A DNA stretch of 64,000 nt from Prevotella sp. (GTDB taxonomy: Bacteria > Bacteroidota > Bacteroidia > Bacteroidales > Bacteroidaceae). The translations under genes were made by a program, and so were the position numbers. Each line of letters starts with the position of its first letter. The first letter of the stretch is position 1. The stretch is taken from contig JAFTGB010000002.1 of NCBI GenBank assembly GCA_017458125.1, forward strand, positions 1-64,000, written 5' to 3'. Below the pieces are notes generated by a model. That model saw only the letters and a program-made list of their open reading frames with translations. It had not been told where the DNA came from and ran no database searches. Of the stretch, positions 8,428 to 15,656 are shown one piece after another.

Positions 8428-8897
8428 ACAAAATGCTTTTTGAGTTTCGTTAATGCCTGGGCAATGTGCTTATAGACAGCGATGCGACTGATGCCGAGGT
8501 CGGCGGCTATCTCGTTGTACTTCTGCTGGCTGCTGTATCGGCGGAGCATCACTTCACGGCTGCGTGGTGTCAGGTCGTGCTCTATGTAGTGCAGAATGTC
8601 ATCCAGCGGTAGCTCCGTATAACCTTCGTCGATGGTGTCGCGGGGCATCTGTTCGCGCGTGCGTTCCTCTATCATTCGGTGCTTCACCAGATTCAGACAC
8701 TTGTTGCGCACGCTGACCAGCAGATAGCTCTCCGTCCGTTCCGAATCCAGACGGCGGTCGCTCTCTAACAGCTCAGCAAACACGTCGCTCACCACGTCGC
8801 GGGCCTCCTCCGGGTTGCGGAGCAGCGTCCGGGCTGTCAGCAGCATCCGCCCGTAGTGCCGGCGGAAGAGTGTCTCTATCGTTTGCCTGTCTTGCAT
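8415..8897 (-). CDS. ECF RNA polymerase sigma factor (sigma-70 family)
   Basis: 160 residues with sigma region 2 at about 5-75 (FRRHYGRMLLTARTLLRNPEEARDVV as a conserved block) and region 4 at about 100-155, which contains the helix-turn-helix YNEIAADLGIS-R-AVYKHI. There is no sigma-1.1 or region 3, as expected of ECF factors of the Bacteroidota FecI-like group. First gene of the sigma/anti-sigma/receptor operon. The target promoter is probably its own operon (inference). Confidence 0.92.
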   Translation of the reverse strand: MQDRQTIETLFRRHYGRMLLTARTLLRNPEEARDVVSDVFAELLESDRRLDSERTESYLLVSVRNKCLNLVKHRMIEERTREQMPRDTIDEGYTELPLDDILHYIEHDLTPRSREVMLRRYSSQQKYNEIAADLGISRIAVYKHIAQALTKLKKHFVWKS

Positions 8898-8954
8898 TGC
8901 CTGTTTTATGAATAGTACAACTGAGAAGCGGAAAAGCTAACCCTTCATCAAAGA

Positions 8955-8979
8955 AAAATCCGCATGTTCTGCGGATTTT
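8955..8979 (-). terminator. Rho-independent terminator after pepD
   Basis: A 10-bp stem AAAATCCGCA (8955-8964) / TGCGGATTTT (8970-8979) with a 5-nt loop. On the minus strand it lies 16 bp past the pepD stop and ends in a T-rich run. Confidence 0.85.
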
Positions 8980-8995
8980 CCTTTGGTGGAGGCTT

Positions 8996-10453
8996 TTACT
9001 TCGTCGGAATGTTCTCAAGGGTCTTTTTCAGCAGTTCCCAGAAGGGAGCGACGGTCTCGATGAGGGCGCGCTCGGAAGTGGTATGCGGCGACTTCATCGT
9101 CGGTCCGAACGAGACAACGTCAAGGTGTGGGTACTTTTCCAGAATGACCGAGCACTCCAGTCCGGCGTGGTCGACCTGTATGATGCCCTCCCTGCCGAAC
9201 AGGCTCTTGTATTCCTTTAGCAGCAGGTGCAGGATGGGTGACTCGGGATTGGGGTCCCAGCCGCCATAGGAGCCGGAGGTCTCTACCTTCATGCCGACCA
9301 TGTTGAAGCAGCTCTCCAGCATCTTCACCACGTAGTCTTTCATGTCCTCGCGGCTGGAGCGTGCCAGTATCTTGATGCTGGCGTGTCCGCCCTCAATGTC
9401 GACGATGGCCAGGTTCGACGATGTCTCCACCACGTCGGGGTAGCTCGGTATCATGCGCACCACACCGTCGTGGCAGGCATAGATGGCATTGACCAAGTTA
9501 TCTTGGATTTCTACGGGCACCTGCTTGGCCGGCGTCTCAACGCGCTCTACGTTGAGCTTGATGCCGTTCTCTATGCCTTTGAACTGTGCGTTCAGGTCGT
9601 CTAACCAGTCGCTGACAAGCTCTTCCATAGCCTTCACGTTCTCCTTCGGCAGGGTGAGCACCACTTCGGCCTTGTAGGGTATGACGTTGCGCACGTTGCC
9701 GCCATACCACGACACTAAGCGGGCGTCCAGCTCCTCGATGGCCTCGCGCACGATGCGCACCATCTGCTTGTTGGCGTTGGCGCGCCCTTCGTTGATTTCC
9801 AGTCCGCTGTGTCCGCTGCGCAGTCCTTTCAGGGTGACGAGAACGGCCACGTCGTCCATGTCGGTGTCAGCCTCCTGATAGTCCATGGTGGCGGTGATGT
9901 CGATGCCTCCGGCGGAGCCGATGACGAACTTGCCCCAGTGCTCAGAGTCCAGGTTCAGCAGGATGTCGCCCTGAAGCTCGCCCTCGGGCAGCTCGTTGGC
10001 ACCGAACATGCCCGTCTCTTCGTCGCGGGTGATGAGTGCTTCGATGGGGCCGTGCTTGAGCGTCTTGTCCTCCATGACGGCCATGATGGCAGCCACGCCT
10101 ATACCGTTGTCGGCACCTAAGGTGGTGCCCTTGGCCTTCACCCAGCCGCCGTCAATCCATGGACGAATGGGGTCGGTCTCGAAGTTGTGCGTCGACTCAG
10201 TATCGCGCTGTGGTACCATGTCCATGTGGGCTTGCAGAATGACGCCCTTGCGCTGCTCCATGCCAGCAGAAGCTGGCTTGCGGTAGACGATGTTGCCTGC
10301 AGGGTCCAGGAATGCTTCAACGCCGGCCTGCTTGCCGAAGTCAAGCAGAAACTGCTGGACTTTCTCCACGTGTCCGCTGGGGCGCGGCACCTGTGTTAGT
10401 GCGTAGAAGTTTTTCCAGATGCAGGTAGGGTTCAGTTTCGTAATTTCATTCAT
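8996..10453 (-). CDS. pepD: Aminoacyl-histidine dipeptidase (cytosol non-specific dipeptidase, M20C)
   Basis: 485 residues, the usual PepD length. A zinc peptidase that hydrolyses dipeptides such as Xaa-His in the cytoplasm. Metal and catalytic motifs are visible: QAHMDMVPQ (His ligand plus catalytic Asp) near residue 80, LGADNGIGVAA (bridging Asp) near 117, and TRDEETGMFGA (catalytic and ligand Glu pair) near 146. The lid/dimerisation domain with the GLRSGHSGLEI motif is at about 205-215. There is no signal peptide. It starts 3 bp after the stop of the upstream membrane-protein gene, so the two are co-transcribed, and it ends in the terminator at 8955-8979. Confidence 0.95.
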   Translation of the reverse strand: MNEITKLNPTCIWKNFYALTQVPRPSGHVEKVQQFLLDFGKQAGVEAFLDPAGNIVYRKPASAGMEQRKGVILQAHMDMVPQRDTESTHNFETDPIRPWIDGGWVKAKGTTLGADNGIGVAAIMAVMEDKTLKHGPIEALITRDEETGMFGANELPEGELQGDILLNLDSEHWGKFVIGSAGGIDITATMDYQEADTDMDDVAVLVTLKGLRSGHSGLEINEGRANANKQMVRIVREAIEELDARLVSWYGGNVRNVIPYKAEVVLTLPKENVKAMEELVSDWLDDLNAQFKGIENGIKLNVERVETPAKQVPVEIQDNLVNAIYACHDGVVRMIPSYPDVVETSSNLAIVDIEGGHASIKILARSSREDMKDYVVKMLESCFNMVGMKVETSGSYGGWDPNPESPILHLLLKEYKSLFGREGIIQVDHAGLECSVILEKYPHLDVVSFGPTMKSPHTTSERALIETVAPFWELLKKTLENIPTK

Positions 10454-10456
10454 AGC

Positions 10457-11449
10457 TTATGTGTTTTTAGGGTTAATACGTTTCGTAAACAGGAGAGCCG
10501 TCCAGGCGTAGATGCCTAAGGCCACGACCAGCAGTGTCTGTATGGTGTGGACGATGAGCACGAAGTAGAGTGCTTTCTCATCGGCCACGCCATAGAGGAT
10601 GAGCATGGTCTTGACGGCGAAATGCCACGGTCCGGCACCATTGGGCGTAGGCACGATGACGGCGATGCTGCCCACGATGAAGGTTACCAGTGCGCATCCT
10701 ATTCCCAGCCCGGCCGTGAAGTCGAAGCAGAAGAACGTCAGGTAGTAGTGCAGGAAGTAGCTGCCCCAGATGGCCAGGGTGAAGACCACGAACAGCGGGA
10801 TGTTGCGCACGTCCTTCAGCGAGATGACACCTTGCCAGATGCCGCTCAGCGTCGCGCGTACCTTATTATATATTGACAACTTGCGCAGCAGGAAGTGTAG
10901 CATGACGAGTATGGCCACCAGACTGATGGCCACCACCAGGTAGCCCGCCCACGAGAAGTGGTGCAGTATGTTGTCAAGGCTGGTGCCCGTCTTGCGGAAG
11001 AAGGTGCCGAAGGTGCTCATCTCTAACAGCAGCACGACGGTGGTGATGCCCATGACCAGCAGCGAGTCGATGGCTCGCTCGGTCACCACGGTGCCCAAGG
11101 CTTTGGGAAACGACACGCCGTCGTAGCGGCTCAGCACGCCGCAGCGCGTGAACTCGCCCACGCGCGGGATGACTAACGAGGCGGCATAGCTCAGGAAGAT
11201 GGCGTGGATGCTGGTGGCGTTGCGTGGACGTTCGCCCACGGGCTCCAGCGTCTGTCGCCAGCGCCAGCCCCGGAACATCTGTGCCAGTATGCCGAAGGGG
11301 AAGCTGAGCAGCATCCATGTCCAGTCCATCTCGTCCGTCATCAGACGGCTGATGGTCTGCCAGTCTTCGCCGCGGTACATCCAGTAGAGGATGCCCGCCC
11401 CGAGAATCAGCGGCATGAGAACCTTGATGACGACGTTGTTTTTCTTCAT
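10457..11449 (-). CDS. YbhN/UPF0104 (LPG synthase TM-type) integral membrane protein
   Basis: About 330 residues with 7-8 predicted membrane helices and the family landmarks: an FRGWRWRQ-type motif after the second helix, and PRVGEFTRCG and VTERAIDS motifs near residues 100-130. This is the flippase-like transmembrane region of lysylphosphatidylglycerol synthetases/AglD without the catalytic domain; function is unassigned but probably concerns a lipid or glycolipid. The open frame could begin at 11542, but the promoter at 11457-11488 fits ATG 11449 (MKKNNVV). Followed at 3 bp by pepD. Confidence 0.82.
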   Translation of the reverse strand: MKKNNVVIKVLMPLILGAGILYWMYRGEDWQTISRLMTDEMDWTWMLLSFPFGILAQMFRGWRWRQTLEPVGERPRNATSIHAIFLSYAASLVIPRVGEFTRCGVLSRYDGVSFPKALGTVVTERAIDSLLVMGITTVVLLLEMSTFGTFFRKTGTSLDNILHHFSWAGYLVVAISLVAILVMLHFLLRKLSIYNKVRATLSGIWQGVISLKDVRNIPLFVVFTLAIWGSYFLHYYLTFFCFDFTAGLGIGCALVTFIVGSIAVIVPTPNGAGPWHFAVKTMLILYGVADEKALYFVLIVHTIQTLLVVALGIYAWTALLFTKRINPKNT

Positions 11450-11456
11450 ACAGAAT

Positions 11457-11488
11457 GCAAAGATATTACTTTTTTTTGATACGGCAAA
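11457..11488 (-). promoter_or_regulatory. Promoter of the UPF0104-pepD operon
   Basis: On the minus strand TATCTTTGC at 11457-11465 and TTTG at 11485-11488, with a 19-bp spacer. The -7 box ends only 7 nt before ATG 11449, implying a very short or absent 5' leader. Confidence 0.7.
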
Positions 11489-11588
11489 AATTCTGATGCT
11501 GATTATAAGAATTCTGATGGTCATAAAATAAATTTTGAACATCAGAATTTTGCTGCTGAACGTAGTAAGGATAGTGAATGACTTTTTA

Positions 11589-11657
11589 ACCCTACACCCA
11601 CGACACCCACAACACTGGGCTTCAGTGTTGTGGGTGTCGTGGGTGTAGGGTGTTTTT
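11589..11657 (+). terminator. Perfect 29-bp hairpin followed by T5
   Basis: Arms 11589-11617 and 11623-11651 are perfectly complementary around a 5-nt loop. Each arm contains an imperfect internal repeat (ACCCACGAC ACCCAC). A T5 run follows on the + strand. No + strand gene lies upstream, so it more likely ends the minus-strand lipoprotein transcript or insulates the two operons; on that strand the tail is only GTTAAAAAG. Confidence 0.6.
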
Positions 11658-11686
11658 CGTTACACAAATAGCCTGTTCTCTGTCTT

Positions 11687-12391
11687 CTACGGCAGGGCGG
11701 GCACGGTGTATGTGCTGCCGTCGGTCATGATGAAGGTGATGTACTTGCCGTCGGGCGACTGCACGATGCTGAAGAACATGTCGTCGACACCGTTCGTTCC
11801 ATTGGTGCCGTCACGGCCGTCGGCGTTCACGCCGGTGTCAGTCCATGTGATGCCTCCGTCGGTGGAAATCTCCCAGTGGCGCGTCCTGTCGTTGATGCGC
11901 ACCACGGGCGGCGTGGCCGGGTGCTGCGGGTCGTTGATGCCGTCACGGCCGTCACGGCCGTCCTCGGCACCGGCACGCATCCTGTTGCCGTTCTCGTCCA
12001 CTATCCAGTCGCCGTTCATCGTCCAGTACCACTTGCCGTCGCTGTCCTGTGCCACGCCGATGTGGAAGTCAATCTCCCTGCCGTCCTTGCCGTCCTCGCC
12101 CTTTTTGCCGTCGCGCAGGGTGATGGTCTCGCCGTTGTTGAACGTGATGAGGTAAGTGCCGTCTTGGTTTTCCACGACCTTGGTGACGTAGCCGTTGGTT
12201 TCGATGGTGGCTATAATCAGGTTCAGGGCCTCTATGTCAAGGTTCATGTTGCGCAGCGTCTCTTCCAGTATCTCCACGCGCTTGCCCAGTGCCTGCAGGT
12301 CCTCCGTGTAGTTGTACTTGTTGCAGGAACATATCAGCATGCAGAGCAGCAGGGCCAGAAGTGCTGTCGCGGTATTCTTTGCCGTTTTCAT
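11687..12391 (-). CDS. DUF4988-like lipoprotein with collagen-like Gly-Asp-Gly repeats (paralogue B)
   Basis: 234 residues. Lipoprotein signal with lipobox LICSC (Cys about 23), then a coiled-coil segment (about 30-65: leucine-rich LQALGKRVEILEE) like the DUF4988/PL29 N-terminal domain. Three short collagen-like Gly-X-Y patches follow (GKKGEDGKDG, GRDGRDG, GRDGTNGTNG), separated by small beta-modules with paired WYWTMNGDW and WEISTDGGITWTDTG motifs. It shares this whole plan with the adjacent 12404-13087 gene, so the two are tandem duplicates. Third gene of an operon headed by an OmpA-family protein. The role is unknown; a surface or periplasmic assembly is plausible. Confidence 0.72.
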   Translation of the reverse strand: MKTAKNTATALLALLLCMLICSCNKYNYTEDLQALGKRVEILEETLRNMNLDIEALNLIIATIETNGYVTKVVENQDGTYLITFNNGETITLRDGKKGEDGKDGREIDFHIGVAQDSDGKWYWTMNGDWIVDENGNRMRAGAEDGRDGRDGINDPQHPATPPVVRINDRTRHWEISTDGGITWTDTGVNADGRDGTNGTNGVDDMFFSIVQSPDGKYITFIMTDGSTYTVPALP

Positions 12392-12403
12392 AAGCGTGGG
12401 GTG

Positions 12404-13087
12404 TTAGGTGTGCTGGTAGATGGGTATTCTGAATATCTGTCCGGAGTAGGTCTCGATGACCATGAACTCACCGTCGCTGTTGATGTCGTAGTAGACGCGC
12501 TTGATGAACTGGTTGCCGTTCTTGCCGTCGGTGCCGTCGGTGCCGTCACGGCCGGTGGCCTTGGTGCCCGTGCTGGACCAGGTGATGCCGCCGTCCACGG
12601 AGATTTCCCACTCTCCCGTCTCGTCGTTGATGCGCACCTGGGGCGACACGGCATCCTTGCCGTCACGGCCGTCCTTGCCGTCGGCGCGCACCTTGGTGCC
12701 GTCGGGGGCGGTAATCCAATCGCCGTTCAGCGTCCAGTACCACTGGCCGTCAGTGTCCTGCTTGAGTCCGATGTCGGGTATTTCGGCATCCTTGCCGTCC
12801 TTGCCGTCCACACCGTCGGTGATGACGATGGAGCCGGCATCGTTGAAGGTGATGATGTAGCCCAGACTGTTCTTCGTGACATTCGTAATGTAGTCGCCGT
12901 TCTCCATGGCACCTACGATGACGGTCATGGACTCCAGGTCGAGGTTCATCTTCTTCACGAGGTTCTCCAGCACGGTGACGCGGTAGTCCAGCGCATCAAT
13001 CTCGTCCTGATAGTCGGTGCACGACGTTTGCGTTCCTGCCATCAGCAGGGTGATGGCCATCAACAGTAATTTCTGTATCGTTTTCAT
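12404..13087 (-). CDS. DUF4988-like lipoprotein with collagen-like Gly-Asp-Gly repeats (paralogue A)
   Basis: 227 residues from ATG 13087 (MKTIQKLLL). The frame is open to 13330, but that stretch lies inside the ompA-like gene and is not used. SPII signal with lipobox GTQTSC, a heptad-like coil (about 28-50), GVDGKDGKDA, GKDGRDGKDA and GRDGTDGTDGKNG patches, and the modules WYWTLNGDW and WEISVDGGITWSSTG, which match the downstream paralogue closely. It starts 16 bp after the OmpA-like gene and ends 12 bp before the paralogue start. The acidic Gly-Asp-Gly runs could bind calcium or form short triple-helix-like stalks; neither is shown. Confidence 0.72.
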   Translation of the reverse strand: MKTIQKLLLMAITLLMAGTQTSCTDYQDEIDALDYRVTVLENLVKKMNLDLESMTVIVGAMENGDYITNVTKNSLGYIITFNDAGSIVITDGVDGKDGKDAEIPDIGLKQDTDGQWYWTLNGDWITAPDGTKVRADGKDGRDGKDAVSPQVRINDETGEWEISVDGGITWSSTGTKATGRDGTDGTDGKNGNQFIKRVYYDINSDGEFMVIETYSGQIFRIPIYQHT

Positions 13088-13103
13088 ATCGGTCTTGGTT
13101 TGT

Positions 13104-14222
13104 TTAGTATTCAAATTTCTGGGGAAGGGGGTTGTCAGGGTCGTAGACAAAGCAGATGCAGACACGGTTGTCGGCCGGTATGTCGAAGGGCTGCACGCGG
13201 TCGCCCTTGGCGAAACGGCGGATGCGCCATTCGGCAATGCCGTGTTCCTGTAGGTATTGCGACACGGCCTCGGAACGCTCAGCCGACAGTCGCATGTTGA
13301 TTTCGTGTGTGCCGGTGTCCTTGTCGGCATAGCCCGAAAGGCGTACGAAGGCCTTCGGGTGTTCGTTCAGGTACTGTATCAGGCGTGTCAGCTTCTGTAG
13401 CTGGTTGGCCCGGATGATGCTCTGGTTGATGACAAAGTAGACATTGACGTTGAACGAAATTTTTTCAATGGGTACGTCCACGAACTCATGCGTTCTGGGG
13501 GGCAGTGGCTGCTCCACCTCGTATGTAGGTTCCGTGCGCCCGTGGTCCTTGCCTATGGTGAACTTCACACCCACGAGTGCGTTGAAGTGCCAGTCGCGGT
13601 TATCGTTTCTGCCTATCTTCGAGTTGAAGTGGTCGGGCAGCATGTTGGCGTTCACCTCGGCTCCGATGGCTATGTTGTCCGTGATACGGAAGTCGGCACC
13701 AATGCCCGCCCGCACTACGGGGTTCCAGCGGCTGTCGTGCCATAGTTTCTGGAAGTCGATGCCGTAGCGCTTGTCGGCTTCTATGGCTTCGTCGTTGTTG
13801 AACGACAGGGCAACGCCCAGGCCGGCCATGGTATAGAGATGGAAGAAACGCTCTGGTTTCCATCCGTCGATGAGTGTGGTGACATCGAGCATGGCATCGA
13901 CGGCGGGCTGCACGAAGTTCCATTTGTATTCGGCGTACGGATAGGCATAGTTGTTTCTGGCTTGCCATCCGCTGAGTGAGAACCGGGCTGCGAGGAGTGG
14001 GTTGAACTGGTAGCCCAGTGCCCCTTGCAGGGCAGGCGACACGAGTTTCGAGAATTTGGCTTCTCCTACATCGTAGGAGGCACCTGCCTGCAAAGTGACA
14101 AACCAATGCGGCACGAAGAAGTCCGTTCCGGGCGAAACCATGCGCCTGTTAGTCTCTTGTTGGGCTAAGGAACTGGTGGACGTCCCTAACATGATACACA
14201 GAATGAGAAGTAATTTTAACAT
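13104..14222 (-). CDS. OmpA-family outer-membrane protein
   Basis: 372 residues with a signal peptide (cleavage near SLA-Q). An N-terminal beta-barrel with paired aromatic strands (about 30-235) and a linker lead to a C-terminal OmpA-like peptidoglycan-binding domain (about 262-360). The last contains the conserved SGYADKDTGTHEINMRLSAE and RRFAKGD regions; the Asp and Arg contacting diaminopimelate are in place. First gene of a three-gene operon with the two collagen-like lipoproteins. A TATATTTGC -7 box at 14265-14273 precedes it. It probably anchors the outer membrane or the lipoproteins to peptidoglycan. Confidence 0.88.
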   Translation of the reverse strand: MLKLLLILCIMLGTSTSSLAQQETNRRMVSPGTDFFVPHWFVTLQAGASYDVGEAKFSKLVSPALQGALGYQFNPLLAARFSLSGWQARNNYAYPYAEYKWNFVQPAVDAMLDVTTLIDGWKPERFFHLYTMAGLGVALSFNNDEAIEADKRYGIDFQKLWHDSRWNPVVRAGIGADFRITDNIAIGAEVNANMLPDHFNSKIGRNDNRDWHFNALVGVKFTIGKDHGRTEPTYEVEQPLPPRTHEFVDVPIEKISFNVNVYFVINQSIIRANQLQKLTRLIQYLNEHPKAFVRLSGYADKDTGTHEINMRLSAERSEAVSQYLQEHGIAEWRIRRFAKGDRVQPFDIPADNRVCICFVYDPDNPLPQKFEY

Positions 14223-14264
14223 ATAGTGGTTGGTTGGTTATTTGCTTATAATTCTAATCCAAGC

Positions 14265-14273
14265 GCAAATATA
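14265..14273 (-). promoter_or_regulatory. -7 element of the ompA-like/lipoprotein operon
   Basis: TATATTTGC on the minus strand, 42 bp upstream of the ATG at 14222. No good TTTG -33 box lies 20 bp further out, so the promoter may be weak or activator-dependent. Confidence 0.5.
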
Positions 14274-14399
14274 GTAAAAATTTTTAAAAAGTCGTGTGCT
14301 TAGAGCAATAATTATTACATATCGGTTACGGTTTTAATACACTTTAACAGTTTTAATAATAGAATGCGTGCTTATTGTCACACAGGCGTACGGCTTTTG

Positions 14400-14432
14400 T
14401 TTGGCAGGCTCACTTTTTTGTTGTAATTTTGC
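14400..14432 (+). promoter_or_regulatory. Promoter of rsmA, giving a leaderless transcript
   Basis: TTTG at 14400-14403 and TAATTTTGC at 14424-14432 with a 20-bp spacer. Only four bases (AGCC) separate the -7 box from ATG 14437, so transcription should start at or very near the A of the start codon. Confidence 0.75.
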
Positions 14433-14436
14433 AGCC

Positions 14437-15258
14437 ATGAAGCAAGTAAGGCCGAAGAAACATTTGGGTCAGCACTTCCTGACCGACTTGAACATAGCCA
14501 AGCGCATAGCCGACACGGTGGATGCCTGTCCCGGACTGCCCGTCTTAGAGGTAGGGCCGGGTATGGGTGTGATGACGCAGTACTTAGTGGAGAAGCCGCG
14601 TCCGCTGAAGGTTGTCGAGATAGACCGTGAGAGCGTGGCCTATCTCAACGAGCACTTTCCACGGTTGCGCGAGAACATCATGGGCGAGGACTTTCTGCGT
14701 ATGGACCTCAGTAAGGTGTTCGACGGTGGGCAGTTTGTGCTCACGGGCAACTACCCGTACGACATCTCGTCGCAGATTTTCTTCAAGATGATAGACAACC
14801 GCGAGCTGATACCCTGTTGTACGGGTATGATACAGCACGAGGTGGCTCTTCGCATGGCCTCTCAGCCTGGTACGAAGTCGTATGGCATCCTGTCGGTGCT
14901 CATCCAGGCATGGTACGACGTGGAATATCTGTTCATGGTCGACGAGACCGTTTTCAATCCGCCTCCCAAGGTGAAGAGTGCCGTCATCAGGATGACGCGC
15001 AACGCTACGCGCCATTTAGGATGCGACGAGCAGCTGTTCAAACGTGTGGTGAAGACGGTGTTCAACCAGCGTCGCAAGATGCTGCGTGTGTCGCTCAGGC
15101 AACTGCTTGCCGACGATGCTGTGGCTGTGCTCAACGCCCGCTTGTCGGCTGCCGGTACGCGCCTGTCGCTGACCCTGCGCCCCGAGCAGCTGTCTATCCC
15201 CGAGTTTGTGGCACTGACCAACGAGGTCGAAAAGTTGCTGTGTGCGACAATAAAATAG
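14437..15258 (+). CDS. rsmA: 16S rRNA (adenine(1518)-N6/adenine(1519)-N6)-dimethyltransferase
   Basis: 273 residues from ATG 14437 (MKQVRPKKHLGQHFL); the frame opens 23 codons earlier but that part overlaps the promoter. Rossmann methyltransferase with the N-terminal KKHLGQHFL motif, SAM motif I LEVGPGMGVMTQYL (about residue 37), acidic motif II VVEIDRE, and the target-adenine motif IV GNYPYDISSQI (about 107; NLPY in many homologues). The C-terminal helical domain spans about 190-265. Dimethylates two adjacent adenosines in helix 45 late in 30S assembly. Single gene. Confidence 0.96.
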   Translation: MKQVRPKKHLGQHFLTDLNIAKRIADTVDACPGLPVLEVGPGMGVMTQYLVEKPRPLKVVEIDRESVAYLNEHFPRLRENIMGEDFLRMDLSKVFDGGQFVLTGNYPYDISSQIFFKMIDNRELIPCCTGMIQHEVALRMASQPGTKSYGILSVLIQAWYDVEYLFMVDETVFNPPPKVKSAVIRMTRNATRHLGCDEQLFKRVVKTVFNQRRKMLRVSLRQLLADDAVAVLNARLSAAGTRLSLTLRPEQLSIPEFVALTNEVEKLLCATIK

Positions 15259-15354
15259 GTGTGTTCGCGCACAAAGCTCTTGATTTGCATCAAGAATACG
15301 TCGGTTTTTCATCCTTTTTATGCCAAAAGTTATACAAGGAAGCCAAAAACTTCC

Positions 15355-15363
15355 TACCTTTGC
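15355..15363 (+). promoter_or_regulatory. -7 element of the putative ncRNA
   Basis: TACCTTTGC, the best form of the Bacteroidales -7 box, about 100 bp after the rsmA stop. The expected start is near 15370. The -33 position (about 15331) is poor. Confidence 0.6.
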
Positions 15364-15369
15364 ATCGTC

Positions 15370-15627
15370 TTCAAGAGAGAATTGGTTTTTTAAGGTTAAA
15401 GATTGGATAACAGACATTAAGTATAAGGTATTAGTAGTTAAGGAAAAAGAAATCAGGAATAAATCGACAATAGGTCGTTAGAACGAGTAAAGGTAAGAAA
15501 AGAAAGATTGTAGTAAGGATAACACCGACGTCGGGAGACGCACTTTTTTCATAAGAATTAGGTTTTTAGTTATTTATAGTAGTGAAGTGCAGCACGCAGG
15601 ATGAGACCTGAGTGCTGCACTTTTTTT
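15370..15627 (+). ncRNA. Putative free-standing non-coding RNA, about 250 nt
   Basis: The 391-bp gap between rsmA and the convergent MATE gene holds a promoter-like box, about 210 bp of purine-rich sequence without a credible ORF, and a strong terminator (15585-15627). The transcript would contain many AAG/GTAAG tracts, a CCGACGTCGG palindrome near 15528-15537 and a long A/U-rich tail before the terminator. Its ends do not pair with each other, so it does not look like 6S RNA. It is not tmRNA or RNase P RNA by any motif I can see. It could also be the orphan leader of a lost gene. Confidence 0.55.
15585..15627 (+). terminator. Rho-independent terminator of the ncRNA
   Basis: Stem AAGTGCAGCAC (15585-15595) / GTGCTGCACTT (15612-15622), extended inward by CAGG/CCTG around a short loop and followed by a run of seven T on the + strand. 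Confidence 0.9.
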
Positions 15628-15635
15628 GTTTAGAG

Positions 15636-15656
15636 TTAATTCTTAACTCCTAACTC
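15636..15656. repeat. Heptamer array across the MATE stop codon
   Basis: TTAATTC TTAACTC CTAACTC in 7-bp phase; the stop codon of the MATE gene (15650-15652 on the minus strand) falls inside it. Confidence 0.5.

Noticed and set aside
11876-13069. 397-codon + strand ORF across both collagen-like lipoproteins
   Set aside because: It arises because the repeated GAC-GGC pattern is open on both strands; the minus frames have lipoboxes.
15370-15627. 6S RNA
   Set aside because: The ends do not pair and no large central bubble can be drawn; only promoter and terminator support an RNA gene.
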